Source of the DNA: Bacteroidota bacterium
Lineage (GTDB): Bacteria; Bacteroidota; Bacteroidia; Cytophagales; Cyclobacteriaceae
Length of the DNA: 9,108 nucleotides
Assembly (NCBI GenBank): GCA_027297025.1
Contig: JAPUIM010000075.1
Span: 1 to 9,108, forward strand
Direction of reading: 5' to 3'
Below, in pieces: positions 1 to 5,469 of this stretch. A program made the translations under genes and the position numbers. The stretch's first letter is position 1, and each line of letters begins with the position of its first letter. The notes below the pieces were generated by a model, which saw only the letters and a program-made list of their open reading frames with translations, was not told the DNA's origin and ran no database searches.

Positions 1-55
1 TCAGCAAAGCGGCAACAAAAATGATGTTCCAAAAATTCTTTTTAATTATTTTCAT
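1..55 (-). CDS. 5' end of an exported protein, truncated by the window edge
   Basis: An ATG at 53-55 on the minus strand opens a frame that runs off the window after 18 codons, reading MKIIKKNFWNIIFVAALL. This is a positively charged start followed by a hydrophobic stretch, as in a signal peptide or lipoprotein signal. An A-rich leader (ACTAAAAGAATC) precedes the ATG. It lies about 140 bases downstream of the receptor gene on the same strand. In Bacteroidota the slot after a FecI/FecR/receptor trio is often filled by a DUF4249-type lipoprotein, which is my best guess from position only; the visible residues do not identify a family. An unrelated exported protein is equally compatible. Confidence 0.5.
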   Translation of the reverse strand, partial: MKIIKKNFWNIIFVAALL

Positions 56-156
56 GATTCTTTTAGTTAATGTTTCACTCACACTCATTCTCTGGTGGGA
101 GACCATCCATAAGGATTGATCTTCCGAACTTTCAATAACTAATACAGGGGAATCCG

Positions 157-187
157 AAAAAACCCTACCATTTATCTAAGGTTTTTT
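157..187 (-). terminator. Weak A/T-rich inverted repeat, possible terminator or attenuator
   Basis: AAAAAACC at 157-164 is complementary to GGTTTTTT at 180-187, with a further TA/TA pair inside after one mismatch. On the minus strand it lies just past the receptor stop codon and ends in a run of T, as a factor-independent terminator would. The stem has only two G:C pairs, so termination would be weak. It may only reduce read-through into the truncated gene downstream, or be chance in AT-rich DNA. Confidence 0.3.
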
Positions 188-198
188 TTAAAGCGGTA

Positions 199-2817
199 CT
201 AAAAGCGCAGATTAAAAAAGATATTGGGGGTAATTCCTAACAGTTGAAGGTCCAGGGCGCTCACCTCAGGAATGCTGTCACTAGCATCGGCAGGTTGATC
301 CAATACCACAAATCTTCTTAGTTTGACATTTTTACGGTTGTAGACATTCAGAATAGAAACCCCAAGATCTCCCGACATAAACCCCAAATTGAAGTTGTAT
401 TTGGCAGTAAGATCCAGTCTATGATAGGAGGGAAGACGGTGCTGATTAACATTCTCTCTATCGAACAAGTTGTCCAGCGGATTTTCCTCATCCGGCATGG
501 TAAAAGGCCGGCCAGAACCATAGATCCAAGTGCCGGCCAAGTCCCAGCGTCCAAGTTTGACGGTATTTACTAAATTTATCTCGTGACGCTGGTCATGGGA
601 GGCAGGATAGGGATCACCTTGATTCAGTTTGTTAAAAGTATTTTTAACCTCAGACAGCGAGTAGCTTACCCATGCGGTATATTTTCCGGTGGTTTTTTGC
701 AAAAATAAGTCTAAGCCACGAGCCTGGCTGTTGCCAATGTTGACAAAATCCACTAATTCCCGGAAATTTCTTTGACCAAATCCGGGATAAATTATGAACT
801 CTGCCTCCATAATGCCCTCGGTTTTTTTATGATAAAGCTCCAGATCTATTACCCAATTATCATTGCTCCAGGTTACCCCGCTGACTGCATGCCGGGATTT
901 AGTTAGCGGAAAACTAACTCCATTTGCCAAAACCCAAAAAAACTGATCCTGGTTACCAAAGGGTGTGGTTGTTACCCGGTTGACAAATTGATGGTACAAC
1001 CCCCAACTACCCTTTAAGTTGATTTTTGAGCTAAGAGGAAAACCAAAGGATAATCGTGGCTCCCACTTGACTTCATTGATCGGCTCGAAAATATTGAAAC
1101 GACCTCCTACTTTGAGTTCCAATTTCTTGGCTATTAACAAACGATCTTGAAGGTAGTATGACCATTGGGTGCCACTTTGTTGGGTGTTATCCGCATCTTG
1201 AACTTCAATATCGGCGCCTAAAAAAACTTCATTGTGGGTTGTTTGAAATCCAAATTCGAAGGTTTGGCTTTTGGTAACTTTCAATTCATTGTCCCATCGC
1301 AGAGTGAAATCTTCCACCCTGTTCTCCCAATTGTATTGTATGGATATAGTATCATTGGCGTCTGTCAGTTGTAGGAAGTCAAAGTTTGCCTCACTCCTGA
1401 AAATTGAACTGGATAAAATGAGATTCGAGTAATAACTTTTATTCCATTGCCTACCCCATCTACCACTCATGCCGCGGTTACCCCATTTTGACTGGTCGGT
1501 TATAGCTAACCTGAGATCCGTTACCTGCTGGTTATCAGTTAAGAGTTGGTCCTGTCCATTATAAAAACTGAATGCCAGTATATCTTTGTGGCTGGGGTTG
1601 TAGGAAAATTTGGTGTTAAAATCATAAAAATAAAAGTCTGGCTCTAGAGTCAAAGGATCGTTAGGCGCATCATTGGTTTCTTTTTGGATATTGTTGGTCC
1701 GGACATTATCCATTAGATCCTGGTATAATTTGGTTTGAATGATGTCGGTGAAAGACCTTCTACCACTAAAAATAAAGGATGCTTTTTTCCCAATGGGAAT
1801 TTCAGCATAAACGTTGGCGCTGATAAGGTTTAGACCAAAACCAGCATGAGGTTTGAAACGATCGCCTGATTTTCCAATAATTTCCACTACACTGGAGACC
1901 CTGCCACCATATTTTGCATCGAATCCACCTTTAATAACTCGAATATTTTTTACAGAGTGTGGGTTGAACGCGCTAAAAATTCCATAGAAGTGATCAAGGT
2001 GATAGACCGTAAATCCATCAAAAAGCACTAAGTTTTGGTCGGTGGTTCCACCTCTAACAATTAATCCGGCTGAAGTCTCCTCAGTGGCGCTTATCCCGGG
2101 AAGTAATTGCAAGGATCTCATTACATCCGCCTCTCCTAATACCGGGATCGCATTCAATTTTCTGGGATCCATGGAAAAGGTGCTGGGAGTACCAGCAATT
2201 TGCACCATGGAGTTAATCTCATCACCCACTACCAATTCCTTTAATACCTGAGGCTCTTTTTGCAATTTGATTTCAACATCAGCATTGTCTAGATCTTCAA
2301 GATTGAGTTGTTTTGATTGGTACCCCAAATAAGAGATTTTAAATCCTGTGGGATTGTCCAGATCTATCAGACTGAAATAACCATCGATATTGCTAAGTTC
2401 GCCCTGGGTTGTTCCTAAGGCTGATATGTGGGCATAGGGTAGTGGTTCGCCGCTAGCTTCATCCACAATTCTTCCCTGGAGATGTAAGGCCTTTGGCACT
2501 TCCAGCTTTCCTGGTTGGGGCACCAGTAAAATGACGTTGTCGGAAACTTCGTAGCGGTAAGGAGTATTTTTGAGCAGGCTTTCCATCACCTTTTCAACCG
2601 TTTGGTTACGAAAGGATTGATTGATGGTGTATAACTGGGCCTGCTGCGGGTCAAAGGCAAAGTTCAATTCATACTTTTGACGCAATGTATCCAGCACCTG
2701 ATCCAGACTTAATCCCTTAAAGTTTTCAGTGATCTTGAGTTGCGAATTAACTTGAGCAACTGCTGTCAGGCTAAAAAATAGGAAAACAGCAAAAAAGAAT
2801 GTTTTTCCCAAATTCAT
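199..2817 (-). CDS. TonB-dependent receptor/transducer with STN and carboxypeptidase-regulatory-like domains
   Basis: An 872-residue outer-membrane receptor of the FecA-like transducer type. Residues 1-21 form a Sec signal (FFFAVFLFF core, cleavage near AVA-Q). An STN signalling domain follows at about 28-98, then a carboxypeptidase-regulatory-like beta domain at about 112-186 (GRIVDEASGEPLPYAHI, GYFSL, YLGY). A TonB-box-like ELVV sits at 195-198. The plug, at about 215-315, carries LQLLPGIS, GLIVRGG, NLVLFDG and GGFDAKYGGR. The remainder is a beta-barrel ending in Phe (LRF), the usual C-terminal outer-membrane signature. The STN domain implies that it signals to the FecR protein encoded 9 bases upstream as well as importing a ligand. 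The ligand cannot be read from sequence; iron-siderophore is the classical case, but Bacteroidota use this layout for other substrates. An out-of-frame ATG lies 7 bases before the chosen start, which was preferred because it gives the signal peptide. Confidence 0.93.
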   Translation of the reverse strand: MNLGKTFFFAVFLFFSLTAVAQVNSQLKITENFKGLSLDQVLDTLRQKYELNFAFDPQQAQLYTINQSFRNQTVEKVMESLLKNTPYRYEVSDNVILLVPQPGKLEVPKALHLQGRIVDEASGEPLPYAHISALGTTQGELSNIDGYFSLIDLDNPTGFKISYLGYQSKQLNLEDLDNADVEIKLQKEPQVLKELVVGDEINSMVQIAGTPSTFSMDPRKLNAIPVLGEADVMRSLQLLPGISATEETSAGLIVRGGTTDQNLVLFDGFTVYHLDHFYGIFSAFNPHSVKNIRVIKGGFDAKYGGRVSSVVEIIGKSGDRFKPHAGFGLNLISANVYAEIPIGKKASFIFSGRRSFTDIIQTKLYQDLMDNVRTNNIQKETNDAPNDPLTLEPDFYFYDFNTKFSYNPSHKDILAFSFYNGQDQLLTDNQQVTDLRLAITDQSKWGNRGMSGRWGRQWNKSYYSNLILSSSIFRSEANFDFLQLTDANDTISIQYNWENRVEDFTLRWDNELKVTKSQTFEFGFQTTHNEVFLGADIEVQDADNTQQSGTQWSYYLQDRLLIAKKLELKVGGRFNIFEPINEVKWEPRLSFGFPLSSKINLKGSWGLYHQFVNRVTTTPFGNQDQFFWVLANGVSFPLTKSRHAVSGVTWSNDNWVIDLELYHKKTEGIMEAEFIIYPGFGQRNFRELVDFVNIGNSQARGLDLFLQKTTGKYTAWVSYSLSEVKNTFNKLNQGDPYPASHDQRHEINLVNTVKLGRWDLAGTWIYGSGRPFTMPDEENPLDNLFDRENVNQHRLPSYHRLDLTAKYNFNLGFMSGDLGVSILNVYNRKNVKLRRFVVLDQPADASDSIPEVSALDLQLLGITPNIFFNLRF

Positions 2818-2826
2818 GGTCCATGG

Positions 2827-3744
2827 TTACCTTTGACCTCCTTGTTTGATAATTACTTTCCCCTTTTTCTCTTTCAAGCTATATGCCAGACCCAACGGGG
2901 TACAAACATTGGTTAATGCTTTATCCAGATCCTTGTTTGAAAAGTAACCGGTATAGGTTGTTTTTTGAGAAGTGTCAAACTCAATAATCACATTAAATTG
3001 CCTCTCCAATTCACCAAATACTTCTGATAACGGAGTTCGGGAAAAATAAAAATCTCCATTCTGCCAACTCCCGATCCGTATTGGATCAGCTATTTTGGTG
3101 ATCTGGATTTGGGTTTTTCCCATAACCGCCAATTGACCAGCACCGATTTCCCTGCTGAGGTCGCCGTCTAAATTGGTTACCGATACTAATCCACTTTGAC
3201 AGGCGACGGTAAATTTTTTCTCTCGAGCATATACATTGAATACCGTGCCCAGTACCTGTACCTTACCTAATTCGGTCAGCACTTTAAAAGTACTACCATT
3301 CTCCACCTGGAAGAGAGCTTCTCCCTGCAACTCAAGAGATCGGGTTTTGTCCCATTCATCAGGGTAATAAATGAGCTTAGATCCGGCGTTTAGCTTTACC
3401 ACTGATTTATCGGGCAACTCAATGGTACTTATTTTCCCCCAATCATTTTCAATGATCAACGGCTTTGGGGAGATGAAAATAAAATAAACAGCCAATAGAA
3501 TAGAAATAGAGGCGGCTATTCCCCAAACTACCGGATGGTAAAGTCTGCGGGTTTTAGCAGTAGGCTCCATTCTGGATTCAAGGGCATTCCAAATATCCTG
3601 CTTAGATCTCTTGGCCGGTACATCCAGTTTGGAAGCCTCACTCAAGAATGATTTTAACCGGTCCCCGTTAGAGGTTTCAGGCTTACCGGAATCCCCGGGT
3701 TCATTGAGCCATTGGTGTAGTTTTTTATTATTTTCTTCTTTCAT
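2827..3744 (-). CDS. FecR-family anti-sigma factor with C-terminal DUF4974-type domain
   Basis: A 305-residue inner-membrane regulator. Residues 1-70 are hydrophilic and charged, and should be the cytoplasmic part that holds the sigma factor. One membrane segment lies at about 71-92 (VVWGIAASISILLAVYFIF). The periplasmic FecR domain follows at about 105-205, with DKSVVKLNAGSKLIYY at 112-127 and the typical GKVQVLGTVFNVYA at 160-173. Residues about 230-300 (DFYFSRTPLSEVFGELERQF onward) match the DUF4974 type, an STN-like fold common in Bacteroidota FecR proteins. It lies 9 bases after the sigma gene and 9 before the receptor, so the three are almost certainly co-transcribed. Role by family: it restrains the sigma factor until the receptor's STN domain signals ligand binding. 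Length and architecture are normal for the family, with no visible damage. Confidence 0.93.
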   Translation of the reverse strand: MKEENNKKLHQWLNEPGDSGKPETSNGDRLKSFLSEASKLDVPAKRSKQDIWNALESRMEPTAKTRRLYHPVVWGIAASISILLAVYFIFISPKPLIIENDWGKISTIELPDKSVVKLNAGSKLIYYPDEWDKTRSLELQGEALFQVENGSTFKVLTELGKVQVLGTVFNVYAREKKFTVACQSGLVSVTNLDGDLSREIGAGQLAVMGKTQIQITKIADPIRIGSWQNGDFYFSRTPLSEVFGELERQFNVIIEFDTSQKTTYTGYFSNKDLDKALTNVCTPLGLAYSLKEKKGKVIIKQGGQR

Positions 3745-3753
3745 GGCTTAATT

Positions 3754-4263
3754 CTAAATGGGTTCCTTGATCATTCTCCTTATAATATCCAACGCTTTAC
3801 TCATTCGTTTTTCCACCGCCTTTACACTTAAACCCAGCCTTTCGGCAATTTCCAAATATTTTAGTTGTTCAATTCTGTTCATGAGAAAAACAACTCTATC
3901 CGGTTCGGGAATGGATGCCAGTACTTGATTTAGGTAGTCATGAAATTCCTTTTTTTGCATTAAAAAATCCGGAGTTTCATGTTCGGCAGGCATCACTTTC
4001 GAGCTATTTATAAAATTATACATCAACTGCTGCCTTTTGGCTTGGTTGATGATCATGTTATGGGCAATGGTGTATAAATAACTCTTTATCGTTTCCCTTT
4101 TCACCGAATCTCTCCTTTCCCACAGTTTAAGAAAAACGTCCTGTACCAAGTCTTCGGCCAGGTCCATGTCCCCGGTACGGTAGTAAATATAATTGCGTAT
4201 ACCCTCGAAGTGTCGATCGAAAAGGTGTTTGAATTCCTGCCGGGAAAGGTTGGATTCTCCCAA
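3754..4263 (-). CDS. ECF-type RNA polymerase sigma factor (FecI-like), TTG start
   Basis: A 169-residue sigma-70 family protein with only regions 2 and 4, the ECF layout. Region 2 covers about 11-77, with the core-binding stretch DLVQDVFLKLWE at 38-49 and SYLYTIAHNMIINQAKR at 61-77. Region 4 covers about 106-160, with the helix-turn-helix LKYLEIAERLGLSVKAVEKRMSKAL at 134-158 split by the turn near Gly144. It heads the sigma/anti-sigma/receptor cluster and probably directs transcription of that cluster and perhaps other targets. The start codon is TTG at 4261-4263. No upstream ATG exists in frame before the stop at 4273-4275, and the first internal Met (residue 33) would delete part of region 2, so TTG is the best choice. 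An AGG lies 8 bases ahead of it. Confidence 0.92.
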   Translation of the reverse strand: MGESNLSRQEFKHLFDRHFEGIRNYIYYRTGDMDLAEDLVQDVFLKLWERRDSVKRETIKSYLYTIAHNMIINQAKRQQLMYNFINSSKVMPAEHETPDFLMQKKEFHDYLNQVLASIPEPDRVVFLMNRIEQLKYLEIAERLGLSVKAVEKRMSKALDIIRRMIKEPI

Positions 4264-4276
4264 TAATGTAACCTAA
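4261..4276 (-). promoter_or_regulatory. Ribosome binding site and TTG start of the sigma factor gene
   Basis: The minus strand reads TTAGG, then 8 bases (TTACATTA), then TTG. The short purine core at a normal distance supports the TTG as initiator, where no ATG is available. TTG usually initiates less efficiently than ATG, so it may hold the sigma factor at a low level relative to FecR. Confidence 0.5.
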
Positions 4277-4311
4277 AATTTTTACTAAGATAGTGGATTT
4301 AAGCAACCAAC

Positions 4312-4328
4312 TAATTTGTGACAAATTA
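4312..4328. promoter_or_regulatory. Perfect 17-bp palindrome, candidate operator upstream of the sigma gene
   Basis: TAATTTGT and ACAAATTA are exact 8-base complements around a single central base (G at 4320). The site lies about 50 bases before the TTG start of the sigma gene and overlaps a candidate -7 promoter element. Position and symmetry suit a dimeric DNA-binding regulator. The regulator is unknown, and the sequence does not match a Fur box I can recognise. A chance palindrome is less likely at this length, though AT-rich DNA makes partial symmetry common. Confidence 0.45.
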
Positions 4329-4330
4329 TA
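4322..4330 (-). promoter_or_regulatory. Candidate -7 promoter element for the sigma/FecR/receptor operon
   Basis: The minus strand reads TATAATTTG, one base longer than the Bacteroidota TAnnTTTG consensus. It would place transcription start roughly 50 bases before the TTG codon. No clear -33 TTTG partner is seen at the usual distance, so this is tentative; an ECF-dependent promoter with a different consensus is also possible. Confidence 0.3.
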
Positions 4331-4417
4331 TGAATTATACATGAAAGACATGACTAGTAACTCATTCTATAAATGATACAATCTATACAGGGATTACCCT
4401 ACCTTGAGTCTCTCATT

Positions 4418-4450
4418 CCCCTTTTTTTAAAGGGGGCAAGGGGGATTTAA
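4418..4450. repeat. REP-like C/G-rich hairpin element
   Basis: CCCCTTT (4418-4424) and AAAGGGG (4429-4435) form a perfect stem with a TTTT loop, followed by a second G-run unit (CAAGGGGGATTT). The block stands out from the AT-rich surroundings. Similar CCCCCTTG/CCCCCTTT palindromes recur between genes in many bacterial genomes, as far as I recall, so this may be one copy of a dispersed family. CTCATT occurs directly on both sides (4412-4417 and 4451-4456), which could be a short target duplication or chance. It lies downstream of the 127-residue gene and could act as an RNA-stabilising 3' hairpin; no T-run follows on the minus strand, so it is not a typical terminator. Confidence 0.5.
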
Positions 4451-4478
4451 CTCATTTTAGCCTGACAGCAGTGAACTT

Positions 4479-4862
4479 CTATTTGCTGCTATAAATTTCG
4501 GCCTCCAACTGCCATTGATTGGTACTGGTCTCTTGCCCTTCTTCCACATCTTCCATTTCGATTTTCCAGGCTTGGTCACCTGTTTTTGGGAATCCGGTAA
4601 TGGTAGCCTCCCTCTTTTCACTGATTTGATAATAGGGAAAGATTTCTACTTTCCTTCCGTAGGATTCTGCAGGAATTTCAAGAGTAGATTGTTCCTTGGA
4701 TAACTGGAATTGACTGCGTTTTGTGAAAAAGAGTTTTTTCCACTCCATATATATCTCCACCAAATCCTGGTTTTGGGAGTTGCCGGTTTGCAGGCCTAGA
4801 CGTAATCCTTCCTTTTTTTCCAGGTAGATCAGGATTTTATGTTCTTCGAAAAGTGCACCCAT
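4479..4862 (-). CDS. Uncharacterised 127-residue protein, third gene of the dehydrogenase operon
   Basis: I do not recognise a family. The protein has no signal peptide, no membrane segment and no cysteine. It is rich in Glu, Lys and Gln, with alternating patterns suggesting beta strands (ILIYLEKKEGLRLGL near the start, EREATI-like strands in the middle, WQLEAEIYSS at the end) and an acidic stretch MEDVEEGQE near 103-111. The ATG at 4862 is preceded by AAGGGA at a suitable distance, a better Shine-Dalgarno sequence than its neighbours have. It starts 19 bases after the gamma-subunit gene, so it is probably translated from the same transcript. Its place is where a cytochrome c subunit might be expected, but with no CxxCH it cannot be one. 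A cytoplasmic assembly or accessory role is possible but unsupported by homology. Confidence 0.75.
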   Translation of the reverse strand: MGALFEEHKILIYLEKKEGLRLGLQTGNSQNQDLVEIYMEWKKLFFTKRSQFQLSKEQSTLEIPAESYGRKVEIFPYYQISEKREATITGFPKTGDQAWKIEMEDVEEGQETSTNQWQLEAEIYSSK

Positions 4863-4881
4863 AGTCCCTTAAAGATACCTA

Positions 4882-5463
4882 TTATCCTCCAGTAGCCCAA
4901 GCCTTGCCCCCCAGCTCATCCAAAGGAGCGCAGCCTTCATAAGTACCGGGGAGGTTGTGGTATTGCAATACTTTGCTGGCCCCGGTTTCAGTGGTGAAGT
5001 ATCCCAGGAGGGTCAATTCTTTCATTATAGAAAAGAAGGGTTTTTCTGCACTTCTGTTTCGGGCCAATTCCGCTGCTTCCCGGTTTAGTGGCTCCAGCAA
5101 CTGGTATTGTTGTTCCTGGGAACATTCCAGGAATGTCTCCCCAAAATCTTGCCGGGCTTTGGCTTCCAAGACTTGAAGTCCCTTGGTAAAAGTAGATTGG
5201 TCTTTTTCGCCAAAACATTTGGCCATCAATTCATCCACGAAGGCCGGTACTCCCAGGTCTCTGGCCCCCGGGGTATCGGATTTTGGCAAGATCAACTCGG
5301 CTATTTGATCTACCAAATTGGCTTGATCAGGTGTGAAAAATTGGGGTTGCCAATTCAGCTGAGGTTCTGCTTTACAACCCTGAAGAATACCGGCTATAGC
5401 AGGTGCTGACAAAACGCCCCCCAAATAATAGGATGTAAGTTTTATTGCCTTTCTACGATCCAT
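4882..5463 (-). CDS. Gluconate 2-dehydrogenase subunit 3 family protein (gamma/hitchhiker subunit), probable lipoprotein
   Basis: A 193-residue small subunit of a flavin dehydrogenase complex. The N-terminus has a twin arginine (R3-R4 in DRRKAIK), a hydrophobic stretch, and a lipobox-like LQGC with Cys30, suggesting Tat export followed by lipid anchoring. The family core includes LPKSDTPGARDLGVPAFVD at about 59-77. The C-terminal part has GYFTTETGASKVLQY (154-168), then PGTYEGCAPL and GKAWATGG. In related FAD glucose and gluconate dehydrogenases this subunit carries the signal that exports the folded catalytic subunit. That fits here, because the GMC protein encoded 6 bases upstream has no signal of its own. 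The twin-arginine motif lacks the usual Ser/Thr before RR and Phe after it, so the Tat assignment is likely but not certain. Confidence 0.9.
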   Translation of the reverse strand: MDRRKAIKLTSYYLGGVLSAPAIAGILQGCKAEPQLNWQPQFFTPDQANLVDQIAELILPKSDTPGARDLGVPAFVDELMAKCFGEKDQSTFTKGLQVLEAKARQDFGETFLECSQEQQYQLLEPLNREAAELARNRSAEKPFFSIMKELTLLGYFTTETGASKVLQYHNLPGTYEGCAPLDELGGKAWATGG

Positions 5464-5469
5464 TATTTT

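Noticed and set aside
4312..4328. Palindrome as a Fur box or a Crp/Fnr site
   Set aside because: The half-sites and spacing do not match the GATAAT-type Fur repeats or the TGTGA-N6-TCACA Crp pattern, so no specific regulator is named.
4127..4351. A 74-codon minus-strand frame overlapping the sigma gene start
   Set aside because: It runs out of frame through the strongly supported sigma region 2 coding sequence and its translation shows no domain pattern; it is a shadow frame.
4418..4435. C/G-rich hairpin as a factor-independent terminator of the dehydrogenase operon
   Set aside because: On the minus strand the stem is followed by AATGAG rather than a T-run, so it lacks the key part of such a terminator.
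4467..4490. AGCAG/CTGCT inverted repeat across the stop codon of the 127-residue gene
   Set aside because: The stem is five base pairs with a 14-base loop and no T-run; it is not distinguishable from chance.
4479..4862. Third operon gene as the cytochrome c subunit of the dehydrogenase
   Set aside because: It contains no cysteine and no CxxCH heme motif, and no export signal.
4988..5409. Several frames of 73-100 codons on both strands within the gamma-subunit gene
   Set aside because: All overlap a gene with clear family motifs; their translations are low in recognisable pattern and they have no separate start context.
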